64,000 bases of DNA from Sphingomonas sp. QA11 (lineage in GTDB: Bacteria > Pseudomonadota > Alphaproteobacteria > Sphingomonadales > Sphingomonadaceae). The notes under the pieces were generated by a model. That model was not told the origin of the DNA. It saw only the letters and a program-made list of their open reading frames with translations, and did not search any database. Below are positions 57,754 to 64,000 of this stretch, piece by piece (the stretch's first letter is position 1; every line of letters starts with the position of its first letter). The DNA lies in NCBI RefSeq assembly GCF_028473665.1, contig NZ_CP098774.1:5451501-5515500 (forward strand), written 5' to 3'. The position numbers and the translations under genes are program-made.

Positions 57754-58413
57754 ATGCTTGATGGGGACTGGGTGCCGTCGCGGCGCGCGGTCCTGCGCAA
57801 CGGCGCGGGTGTCGCCGCTTCGCTGGCCGCGTCATTCGTGCTGCCGGACTTCCCTGGCAACGCCGCCATGGCGCAGGATTTCCCGCCGATCAGCGCGCCT
57901 TGCAAAATGCCCCCAGCCTTGCTTGGCCAGGCGCTGGTCGCGCTCGACCGGCATCGCCATCGGATCGAGTTTGCTGACCGTATCGCCATCGCCGACTTCA
58001 GCGCGCCGTCCTTCCAGCCACGCCTCTATCTGGTCGATCTGCGTAACGGGGCGACCGTCAGCTTCCTCGTGGCGCACGGCAAGGGGTCTGACCCCGATCA
58101 TAGCGGATGGGTGCGGCGATTCTCGAACGACGAGGGGTCGCTTGCCTCATCGGAGGGGGCCTTCCTGACATCGGACTATTATACCGGTGACCACGGCGTT
58201 TCTCAGCGTCTGATCGGCCTGGATCTCACCAACAATAACGCGGAAAGCCGCGCCATCGTCATTCATTGCGCCCGGTACGCCAATCCGGACATCCTGCTGA
58301 GTCAGCCGGTGCTTGGTCGCAGCGACGGCTGCTTCGTCGTGGGCGAGGCGGAAATCGACCTCCTGTTCGACCGGCTCGGGCCCGGGCGAATGCTCTTCTC
58401 CGCGAAGGTCTAG
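57754..58413 (+). CDS. Tat-exported L,D-transpeptidase-like protein (YkuD_2 type)
   Basis: A 219-aa protein with a twin-arginine signal (PSRRAVLRNGAGVAASLAAS). A YkuD_2-like domain follows: QPRLYLVDLRNGATVSFLVA, SGWVRRFSNDEGSLASSEGA, FLTSDYYTGDHGVSQRLIGL, DLTNNNAESRAIVIHCARYA and QPVLGRSDGCFVVGEAEIDL with a GRSxGC motif. It probably acts on peptidoglycan. ATG 57754 is close to the Tat motif; the frame is open upstream. Two transpeptidase types side by side suggest a wall-remodelling pair. Confidence 0.8.
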   Translation: MLDGDWVPSRRAVLRNGAGVAASLAASFVLPDFPGNAAMAQDFPPISAPCKMPPALLGQALVALDRHRHRIEFADRIAIADFSAPSFQPRLYLVDLRNGATVSFLVAHGKGSDPDHSGWVRRFSNDEGSLASSEGAFLTSDYYTGDHGVSQRLIGLDLTNNNAESRAIVIHCARYANPDILLSQPVLGRSDGCFVVGEAEIDLLFDRLGPGRMLFSAKV

Positions 58414-58447
58414 CGCGGCGTCACCGCCGTCGCGTGGCCAGCGTTGC

Positions 58448-58600
58448 TCAGGCGGGAAGGGTAGCGAAGGGGCGGCGACGCGGCCCCGCGATCCGGAAGC
58501 TGTCGCCCACGCCGCGCTGTTCGGCGCGCAGGCGAAGCTTCTCCGCCAGAACCCTGCCGACAAGCTCGTGATCGGCTCGGAAATAGATGGTGCCGTTCAT
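58448..58600 (-). CDS. 50-aa hypothetical protein
   Basis: A short frame starting ATG 58600 with GGAG eight bases upstream: MNGTIYFRADHELVGRVLAE, then KLRLRAEQRGVGDSFRIAGP and an Arg-rich end. The good ribosome site and clean codon use make it believable although it is short. It would be a small basic cytosolic protein. It is convergent with the YkuD_2-like gene, 34 nt away. Confidence 0.5.
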   Translation of the reverse strand: MNGTIYFRADHELVGRVLAEKLRLRAEQRGVGDSFRIAGPRRRPFATLPA

Positions 58601-58885
58601 TGTCAGTCTCCGTTTACCTGGCCTTGGACTCCTCTCGAGTCAGGTGCTTGATCGTATTTCCTGCACACCTCGACGTAGAACACCGCAGATTCGCGATTGT
58701 TCCGCGCTTCGTCGCAATCCGGGCCAACCGTATTTTTGTCGGCGTCGGGAGAAAACCGACAGGGGTGAAGGCGCCCGGCGATCCATTCGTGCCGCTATCG
58801 AAACGATTCTTCGATGCGGATGGCGATATCGCCGGGGGCGGTCCGAATCGTCAAAAGCCACGACCATCGTAAAATAAATTTCCGC

Positions 58886-58906
58886 CCGGAATCTGGCTGA
58901 TTCCGG
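58886..58906. promoter_or_regulatory. Palindrome upstream of the flagellar operon
   Basis: CCGGAATC / TGGCT / GATTCCGG is a perfect 8-5-8 inverted repeat 96 bases upstream of flgF, just before the sigma-54-like motif. It could be an enhancer or operator for a flagellar regulator (FlbD- or FleQ-type). The gene-free region 58601-59001 otherwise holds nothing certain. Confidence 0.4.
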
Positions 58907-58942
58907 ACCTATTCGTTCAAATCGAACGAGATAGAACCAAAG

Positions 58943-58957
58943 TGGCGTTGACCGGGC
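58943..58957 (+). promoter_or_regulatory. Weak sigma-54-like promoter of the flagellar operon
   Basis: TGGCGTTGACCGGGC has the invariant GG (58944-58945), ten bases, then GC (58956-58957) of a sigma-54 promoter. The -24 box is TGGCGT (consensus TGGCAC); the -12 box is GGGC (consensus TTGC), so it is imperfect. It lies 45 bases before the flgF start. Sigma-54 drives later flagellar genes in many Alphaproteobacteria. Confidence 0.35.
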
Positions 58958-59001
58958 CGGGATATGTGTCTCATATCGGGACAGTATTCCGGGGGGGAAT
59001 T

Positions 59002-59709
59002 ATGACTGGCTTGGTGGAAGCCGCGACTGCGATTCTCAGCGCGTCCGAAAGACGCCTTGCTGCAGTTTCGGCAAATATATCCAACGTTTCTACGCCGGGC
59101 TACAAGCGTCAGATCAGTTTCGCCTCGCTCGTCTCGCGGGATCGGGCCGATATGATTGGCGGGCTCGTGATGCGGCTCAGGCCGGATCTCGCTCAGGGCA
59201 AGATGGTCGATACCGGCAATCCGCTCGACATCGCGATCAGCGGCGACGGCTTCTTCAAGCTGCGGGACGGCAATGCGATGGTCTATTCGCGCCAGGGCCA
59301 GTTCCAGCTCGGCGCCAACGGCGCTGTCGTCACGCCGCAGGGCCAAGTGCTGCAACAGGCGGGCGGCGGCGATCTGGTGCTTGAGCATGCCGGCGTCGAG
59401 ATTCTTGCCGACGGCACGGTGCTTGATGGCGACCGGCCGGTCGCACGGGTCGGCGTGTTCCAGGCGAGTGCCGGCGCGATCGAGGCGATCGATGGCTCGC
59501 TGTTCAGGCTCGGCACGGGCGAGGCCGAAGAAGTAGCCGACCCGCTGGTGCGCCAGGGCATGACCGAGGCGTCGAACGTCTCGGTCGGCGACGAGATGGT
59601 GACGATGATGGCGGCGCTGCGTCAGGCGGAAAGCGGCGCCCGGCTGGTGCAGACTTATGACGATCTGCTCGGTCGCGCGATCACGACGTTCGGGCAGAGC
59701 GGGCGATGA
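59002..59709 (+). CDS. flgF: Flagellar basal-body rod protein FlgF
   Basis: A 235-aa flagellar rod/hook-family protein: LVEAATAILSASERRLAAVS, ANISNVSTPGYKRQISF (the N-terminal ANx.NxxTpGYk motif), GNPLDIAISGDGFFKLRDGN, VYSRQGQFQLGANGAVVTPQ and a C-terminal helix (DEMVTMMAALRQAESGARLV). FlgF forms the proximal rod. ATG 59002 follows GGGGGGAA. It overlaps flgG by 4 nt. It is exported by the flagellar type III system, so it has no signal peptide. Confidence 0.88.
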   Translation: MTGLVEAATAILSASERRLAAVSANISNVSTPGYKRQISFASLVSRDRADMIGGLVMRLRPDLAQGKMVDTGNPLDIAISGDGFFKLRDGNAMVYSRQGQFQLGANGAVVTPQGQVLQQAGGGDLVLEHAGVEILADGTVLDGDRPVARVGVFQASAGAIEAIDGSLFRLGTGEAEEVADPLVRQGMTEASNVSVGDEMVTMMAALRQAESGARLVQTYDDLLGRAITTFGQSGR

Positions 59710-60476
59710 ACGGCGCCTTCTATATCAGCTCGGTGGGGCTTCAGTCGCAGCAGCGCGCGCTGGATGTCATCGCCGGCAATATCGCCAATGTGAACACGCC
59801 CGCGTTCAAGCGGTCGCAGGTGCGTTTCTCCGAAGTGCTGGCGATGCGCAGCGACCCGGATGTGCCGCGCGCTGACCTCGACAACACGGCGCTGGCTACG
59901 TCGGGCGTGCGGGCCGATTCGGTCGCGATGATGAACGAGCCCGGCACGATGCAGGTCACCGGATCGAGCATGGACGTCGCGATCGAAGGGCAGGGCTTCA
60001 TCGAGCTGATGGGGCCGAATGGCCAGACGCTGCTATGGCGCGGCGGCACGATGAAGGTCGGCGAGGACGGGTTGCTCTCCGCCGTCAACGGCATGGCGCT
60101 GAAGGCGGCCATCACCATCCCCGACGACACGTCGGCGATCACCATCGCAGCCGATGGCGTGGTGCGCGCCCGGACCGGCGAGGCAAGCCCGGTGGAGGTC
60201 GGGCAGATCGCGCTGGTCAAGGTCTCCGATCCGGCGATGCTGCAGCAACTCGACGGTGGGCTGTACCGGGCGAATGACGGCGCGCGCCTGGTCGATGCAC
60301 AGGCCGGCGAGGACGGCACCGGCATGCTGGTGCAGGGATCGATCGAGCGGTCGAACGTCGAGATGACGACCGAGATGGTGCAGCTGATGCTGGTGCAGCG
60401 CGCCTATGCGGCGAATGCGCAGCTCATCCAGGCCGCCGATCAGCTCATGTCGATCGCCAACAGCCTGCGTCGATAA
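59706..60476 (+). CDS. flgG: Flagellar basal-body rod protein FlgG
   Basis: A 256-aa distal-rod protein: SSVGLQSQQRALDVIAGNIA, NVNTPAFKRSQVRFSEVL, MDVAIEGQGFIELMGPNGQT, then IERSNVEMTTEMVQLMLVQR, AYAANAQLIQAADQLMSIAN, the canonical FlgG C-terminal helix. It forms the distal rod that passes through the P and L rings. It is coupled to flgF by an ATGA overlap and followed by flgA after 10 nt. Confidence 0.92.
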   Translation: MNGAFYISSVGLQSQQRALDVIAGNIANVNTPAFKRSQVRFSEVLAMRSDPDVPRADLDNTALATSGVRADSVAMMNEPGTMQVTGSSMDVAIEGQGFIELMGPNGQTLLWRGGTMKVGEDGLLSAVNGMALKAAITIPDDTSAITIAADGVVRARTGEASPVEVGQIALVKVSDPAMLQQLDGGLYRANDGARLVDAQAGEDGTGMLVQGSIERSNVEMTTEMVQLMLVQRAYAANAQLIQAADQLMSIANSLRR

Positions 60477-60486
60477 GGCTGCTCGC

Positions 60487-61128
60487 ATGATTGCCGCCAT
60501 CCTGCTCGCCGCCGGAGCCCCGACGATCACCGCCGCCGCTGAAGTAGCGGTGGCTGGTCGCCAGGTGCTGATCGGCGATGTGGTGACCGGATCGATGCTC
60601 GACGCCCGGACACGGGCCCGCGTCGTGGCGACCCTGCCGCGCGATGGGGCGTCGGTGACGATTTCCCGGCAAGGGCTCGCACGTCTGGTCAGGCGCAGCC
60701 TGCCTGGCGCGGAGATGGCAGGGCCGGACGGTGAGATCGTCCTCCGCTCGATCGCGCCGGCCCCTGTCGCCGGTACGTGCTTCGTGCTGGCGGCTCCCGT
60801 AGCGAAGGGTGAGGCAATTACGCCGGATCTGGTCTCGGCGGCATCGTGCGGTGAAAGCCGCCCGGGCTCAGTCGGTTTCGATCGCGCGGCCGGTGGGGCC
60901 GTGGCGCTGGCGGCTCTGCCGGCCGGTACCCGTCTCGGTCACATCCCGCCATTGTCCGCGGCTGGCGTCGGCAAGGGCGCTGCGCTCCGGCTCGTATCGG
61001 TCGCAGGCCCGGTCCGGATCGAGCGGCAGGTCACCGCGCTTCAGCCGAGCCGCGGGCGACGCGTCTTCGTGCGCGACGCGGACGGCCGGGTTTTCGCGGC
61101 GCCGCTGCACATCGGAGGGACGAAATGA
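60487..61128 (+). CDS. flgA: Flagellar P-ring assembly chaperone FlgA
   Basis: A 213-aa protein with a short signal peptide (IAAILLAAGAPTITAAAE). SAF-type repeats follow: VLAAPVAKGEAITPDLVSAA, AVALAALPAGTRLGHIPPLS, then GKGAALRLVSVAGPVRIERQ and GRRVFVRDADGRVFAAPLHI. The pattern is that of FlgA, which helps assemble the P ring in the periplasm. It lies between flgG and flgH with a 4-nt overlap to the latter, and sequence divergence is high as usual for FlgA. Confidence 0.85.
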   Translation: MIAAILLAAGAPTITAAAEVAVAGRQVLIGDVVTGSMLDARTRARVVATLPRDGASVTISRQGLARLVRRSLPGAEMAGPDGEIVLRSIAPAPVAGTCFVLAAPVAKGEAITPDLVSAASCGESRPGSVGFDRAAGGAVALAALPAGTRLGHIPPLSAAGVGKGAALRLVSVAGPVRIERQVTALQPSRGRRVFVRDADGRVFAAPLHIGGTK

Positions 61129-61703
61129 CCGGTCGTATTGCCGCGTCAGCCATGCTCGCTGCGCTGACGCTCGCCATGCCGGCCGGGGCCGAGGATCTCT
61201 ACAAGGGCGGCGGCTGGTCGGCGATGAGCAGCGATCGGCGCGCGAGCCAGATCGGGGACGCGCTGACCGTCGTGGTCTATCAGGCGGCTGAATCGACCAG
61301 CACGGCAAAGACGGATTCGTCGAAGAACACCGCGCTCAGCGGCGGGCTCAGGGCGGGGTCGCTCGACGAATCCGGCGCCCTGCGCGTCGGCGGCAGCTAT
61401 GCCGGCGGCGGCCAGGTGCAGCGCAGCGAGCGCTTCGTCACCCAGATGACGGTGGTGGTGCGGGAGATCCTGCCCAATGGCGATTTCGTCGTCACCGGCG
61501 AACAGCGGATGCGCGTGAACGGCGAGACCAGCAATATCGGCGTGCGCGGGCGGGTCCGCCCGGCCGATATCGATAGCGACAACCGTGTCCTTTCAAGCCG
61601 CGTCGCCGACGCGGAGATCAACTATGACGGCCAGGGTTTCGTCGCGCGCAGCGCGAAGCCCGGGCTCATCAACAAAGTGTTCCGTTTCCTCGGGCTTGGG
61701 TGA
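61125..61703 (+). CDS. flgH: Flagellar L-ring protein FlgH, no lipobox
   Basis: A 192-aa protein. The N-terminus (IAASAMLAALTLAMPAGAEDL) is a cleavable signal without any Cys; no cysteine occurs anywhere in the protein. The rest is FlgH: ALTVVVYQAAESTSTAKTDS, RSERFVTQMTVVVREILPNG, DFVVTGEQRMRVNGE and IRPxDIxxDN-like RVRPADIDSDNRVLSSRVAD, AEINYDGQGFV. FlgH is normally a lipoprotein of the outer membrane L ring. It is slightly short for the family. Confidence 0.92.
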   Translation: MTGRIAASAMLAALTLAMPAGAEDLYKGGGWSAMSSDRRASQIGDALTVVVYQAAESTSTAKTDSSKNTALSGGLRAGSLDESGALRVGGSYAGGGQVQRSERFVTQMTVVVREILPNGDFVVTGEQRMRVNGETSNIGVRGRVRPADIDSDNRVLSSRVADAEINYDGQGFVARSAKPGLINKVFRFLGLG

Positions 61704-61709
61704 TTTCCC

Positions 61710-62834
61710 GTGTTGTGTTTGCTTAGGTTGCTTGCCCTGCTGCTTGTCCCGGTCGCGCTCGGCTCTCCCGCCCTGGCGTCGGCGCAGGAAGTGTCGTTGC
61801 GAGGTCTCGGCCGGTTCGACGGCTGGCGGGAGAATGCGCTGATCGGCTACGGCCTCGTCACCGGCCTTGCCGGATCGGGCGACACGCGGCGCAGCGCGGT
61901 GACGCGGCAGGCGCTGCGCAACGTGCTCAACCGGCTCGGCACCACCGTGACCGACGACCAGATCAGCAGCCGCAACGTCGCGGTGGTGATGGTCATCGGC
62001 ACCTTGCCTGCGTCCGCCAATGTCGGCGATCGGATCGACGTCACGGTGTCCTCTATCGGCGATGCGCGCAGCCTTGCCGGCGGGACGTTGCTGATGACGC
62101 CGATGCTCGGCCCCGACCAGCACCCCTATGCGCTGGCGCAGGGTGCCCTGGTCGCTGGCGGCTACAGTTTCGAAAGCGATCTCAACCAGCAGCAGCGCAA
62201 TTATCCGACCACCGCCATGCTGCAGGGTGGTGCCACGGTCGAGACCGCGGTCAACGCGACGATCCTGCGCAGCGACGGCCAGCTCTCTTTCCTGCTCAGC
62301 GACCCGAGTTTCGGCACCGCGCAGCGTATCGCCGAAACGGTCAACAACCGCTTCGGCTTCGGTTCGGCGATCGCGAAAAGCGCTGATGAAGTGAAGATCC
62401 GCTACGCCGGGGACCCCGCCCAGCTCACCAATTTCCTCGCTCAGATCGAGGCGCTGTCGGTTCGGCCGGATCGCGCGCCCCGCGTCGTGGTCAACGAGCG
62501 TACCGGCACGATCGTGGCCGGCGGGGATGTGATGATCTCGAGCGTCGCGATCTCCCAGGGTGATATCAAGGTAACGATCAAGGCGGAGAACATCGCGTCG
62601 CAGCCGAATTTCTATTCCGGCTTCGCCAGCGACGTGCGGAGCCTGATCGTCACCAACACCAAGCTCGATGTCGACGATTCAGTCGGGGATACCGTGGTCA
62701 GCTTCCCCAACACGACTGTTTCCGATCTGGTCCAGGGCCTGTCGCGGGCCCGGGTCAATACGCGCCGGATGATCAGCATCCTGCAAGCCATCAAGACCGC
62801 GGGCGCGCTGCACGCGGACATCATCGTTCAATAA
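61710..62834 (+). CDS. flgI: Flagellar P-ring protein FlgI
   Basis: A 374-aa protein: a signal peptide (LLRLLALLLVPVALGSPALA), then VSLRGLGRFDGWRENALIGY, GLVTGLAGSGDTRRSAVTRQ, RNVAVVMVIGTLPASANVGD, RIDVTVSSIGDARSLAGGTL, LMTPMLGPDQHPYALAQGAL and VVNERTGTIVAGGDVMISSV. These are the conserved FlgI blocks. It forms the P ring in peptidoglycan. The start is GTG 61710 (TTG 61713 is possible). Confidence 0.95.
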   Translation: MLCLLRLLALLLVPVALGSPALASAQEVSLRGLGRFDGWRENALIGYGLVTGLAGSGDTRRSAVTRQALRNVLNRLGTTVTDDQISSRNVAVVMVIGTLPASANVGDRIDVTVSSIGDARSLAGGTLLMTPMLGPDQHPYALAQGALVAGGYSFESDLNQQQRNYPTTAMLQGGATVETAVNATILRSDGQLSFLLSDPSFGTAQRIAETVNNRFGFGSAIAKSADEVKIRYAGDPAQLTNFLAQIEALSVRPDRAPRVVVNERTGTIVAGGDVMISSVAISQGDIKVTIKAENIASQPNFYSGFASDVRSLIVTNTKLDVDDSVGDTVVSFPNTTVSDLVQGLSRARVNTRRMISILQAIKTAGALHADIIVQ

Positions 62835-62846
62835 GGGGCCTGGAGC

Positions 62847-63191
62847 GTGGACGCCATTTCCTCCGTCATCATCAACAAGGCGCTCGACGGGCTGTCGATG
62901 CGTGCTCTCGCCACGGCGCAGAACATCGCCGGGGCCAGCTCGCGCGGTTTCCGTCCGGTGGAGGTCAATTTCGAGGACAGCCTCAAGGCGGCCGCGGCGA
63001 AGGGGCCGGAGGCAGTGCGCGACCTCGTCCTGACGATGAAGCCGTCGGCGATCACCGGCATCGGCGACGAGGCACGGCTCGATCTGGAACTCGCCACCGC
63101 GTCGGAAACGTCGCTGCGCTACGGCGCGCTGCTCGACATGCTCGGGCGCCAGATGTCGATCGCACGCACCGTCGTGCGCGGGGGGCAGTAA
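62847..63191 (+). CDS. flgB: Flagellar rod protein FlgB
   Basis: A 114-aa protein: ISSVIINKALDGLSMRALAT, AQNIAGASSRGFRPVEVNFE (the N-terminal rod-protein motif), and a C-terminal helix (LRYGALLDMLGRQMSIARTV) for rod polymerisation. The GTG start at 62847 has GGGG upstream. FlgB is a proximal rod component. It is followed by flgC after 2 nt. The sequence is more diverged than flgG but the position between flgI and flgC is decisive. Confidence 0.88.
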   Translation: MDAISSVIINKALDGLSMRALATAQNIAGASSRGFRPVEVNFEDSLKAAAAKGPEAVRDLVLTMKPSAITGIGDEARLDLELATASETSLRYGALLDMLGRQMSIARTVVRGGQ

Positions 63192-63193
63192 TC

Positions 63194-63622
63194 ATGGACG
63201 CAATGCAGATCAGCCGCACCGGGCTCGACGTCGAATGGCAGCGGCTTCAGGTAATCGCGCAGAACCTCGCCAATGTGAATACCAGCCGCACCGCATCGGG
63301 CCAGCCGTTCCGCGCCATGCGGCTGGTGTCAGCCCCCAAGGAGGGTTTCGCCGCGGTCGTGGCCGGCAAGACTCAGGCGGCGAAGCCGAAGGGCGTGCAG
63401 GTGACGGGTCTCGAGCCGATGCCCGGCGGGTTGCGCCGGGTCTATGAACCGAACGATCCGCAGGCCGACGCGCAAGGCTATGTCAGCTATCCGGCGATCG
63501 ACCATGCCGGCGAGATGACGCTGCTGATCAAGACGTCGCGCGCCTATGAGGCGAACCTCACCGCGATGAACATCGCGCACCAGATGTACAGCCGCGCGCT
63601 CGAACTGGGGCGTCAGTCGTGA
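63194..63622 (+). CDS. flgC: Flagellar rod protein FlgC
   Basis: A 142-aa protein: MQISRTGLDVEWQRLQVIAQ, NLANVNTSRTASGQPFRAMR (typical FlgC start), YEPNDPQADAQGYVSYPAID, then SRAYEANLTAMNIAHQMYSR at the C-terminus. FlgC forms the proximal rod with FlgB and FlgF. It overlaps fliE by 4 nt. Confidence 0.93.
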   Translation: MDAMQISRTGLDVEWQRLQVIAQNLANVNTSRTASGQPFRAMRLVSAPKEGFAAVVAGKTQAAKPKGVQVTGLEPMPGGLRRVYEPNDPQADAQGYVSYPAIDHAGEMTLLIKTSRAYEANLTAMNIAHQMYSRALELGRQS

Positions 63623-63936
63623 CCGGGGTCGAGGGCATCGCGGCGACGACCGCGCTTTCCACCGATCCGATCGCCCTGCGGCTCGGCGCGATGCCGCAGG
63701 TGCAGCAGCCCTCCGGCTCCGGCTTCGGCGACATCCTGACCGCAGGCATGAAGCAGGTCGAAAGCAAGCTCGCCACCGCCGACGATCTGGTCCGCCAGTT
63801 CGCGCTCGACGATTCAGTGCCGGTGCACAAGGTGACCTATGCGCTCGAGGAAGCGCGGCTGTCGGTCGAGCTTGCGATGCAGGTCCGCACCCGGCTGGTC
63901 GAGACGTATCGCGAACTTATGAACATGCAGCTCTGA
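63619..63936 (+). CDS. fliE: Flagellar hook-basal body protein FliE
   Basis: A 105-aa protein: a variable N-terminus, then GFGDILTAGMKQVESKLATA, DDLVRQFALDDSVPVHKVTY, ALEEARLSVELAMQVRTRLV and ETYRELMNMQL. The C-terminal VTYALEEARLS...RTRLVETYRELM..QL is the FliE signature. FliE joins the rod to the MS ring. It overlaps flgC by 4 nt; fliF starts 5 nt later. Confidence 0.95.
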   Translation: MTGVEGIAATTALSTDPIALRLGAMPQVQQPSGSGFGDILTAGMKQVESKLATADDLVRQFALDDSVPVHKVTYALEEARLSVELAMQVRTRLVETYRELMNMQL

Positions 63937-63940
63937 TTCG

Positions 63941-64000
63941 ATGGCCATCGAGACTGCCACCCCACGGGCCTTCACCAACCAGCGGCGCATCGCCGTGGTG
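63941..64000 (+). CDS. fliF: Flagellar M-ring protein FliF, N-terminus (runs off window)
   Basis: The first 20 codons of a gene starting ATG 63941, reading AIETATPRAFTNQRRIAVV. Position directly after fliE (4 nt gap), the usual flgB-flgC-fliE-fliF order, and a polar N-terminus typical of FliF before its first membrane helix support the call. The rest lies outside the window. Confidence 0.75.
   Translation, partial: MAIETATPRAFTNQRRIAVV

Noticed and set aside
58600..58872. A 90-codon plus-strand frame before the flagellar operon
   Set aside because: It begins inside the start of the 50-aa minus-strand gene, has no ribosome site, and its sequence is not protein-like enough. Left as undecided non-coding.
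1..64000. CRISPR arrays, insertion sequences, prophage and rRNA/tRNA genes
   Set aside because: Looked for repeated spacer-like arrays, transposase motifs, phage structural genes and RNA gene signatures while reading; none was found.

Overview
The window is high-GC, gene-dense DNA from an alphaproteobacterium, most probably a sphingomonad. The clues are TonB-dependent receptors, a divergent argP/argO-type pair, GlsB, YqhA, DUF6894 and DUF4142 small proteins, a compact flgFGAHIBC-fliEF cluster, and sphingomonad-type intergenic palindromes. The assignment is inference from gene families. No rRNA, tRNA, CRISPR array, insertion sequence or prophage was recognised.

Layout. 0-2.3 kb: the end of a TonB-dependent receptor and a PepSY membrane protein (iron/siderophore theme). 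2.5-9 kb: a degenerate, partly lower-GC stretch holding a frameshifted gene, a lipoprotein, an M23 endopeptidase without a signal peptide, an AIM24-family pseudogene, an orphan 95-aa protein with a paralogue at 36 kb, and an AlkD-like repair protein. 9-19 kb: aldose epimerase, PilZ protein, a MerR regulator with a recognisable mer-type operator facing a glutaredoxin-MauE fusion, a retropepsin-like protease, GlsB, a TrkA-N potassium channel, YqhA and RarD. 19.7-25.5 kb: a serine hydrolase, a PHB-depolymerase-type esterase, the argP-argO pair, a double winged-helix protein and an isolated VapA-like gene. 25.7-38.7 kb: a Na+/H+ antiporter, MliC-like lipoprotein, azoreductase with its LysR regulator, a DCC thiol protein, a protein phosphatase, a saccharopine-dehydrogenase/DUF4166 fusion, GNAT, M28 peptidase, FKBP and a VapBC-type toxin-antitoxin pair. 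38.8-46.9 kb: DUF4142 lipoprotein, a 999-aa GAF-PAS-GGDEF-EAL protein, PEBP and AlkB in translational coupling, cytochrome c and a second diguanylate cyclase. 47-56.8 kb (all minus strand): Lrp regulator, TonB receptor, M20 amidohydrolase, metzincin-like metalloprotease, then dgoK-dgoA. 57-58.6 kb: two different L,D-transpeptidases, divergently arranged. 59-64 kb: a flagellar rod/ring operon running off the end into fliF.

How it fits together. The flagellar operon, the PilZ protein and two c-di-GMP enzymes suggest a motile organism with c-di-GMP signalling. The 48.6-56.8 kb cluster looks like a peptide or acyl-amino-acid scavenging locus: outer-membrane import, amidohydrolase, protease and Lrp control. 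Cell-wall functions recur (M23, two L,D-transpeptidases, MliC). The least ordinary items are the signal-less M23 gene with a hairpin burying its Shine-Dalgarno sequence, the mer-type operator driving a redox fusion protein, the VapA-like gene in AT-richer DNA, and a FlgH without any lipobox cysteine. Assignments are by eye and have not been checked by database search.
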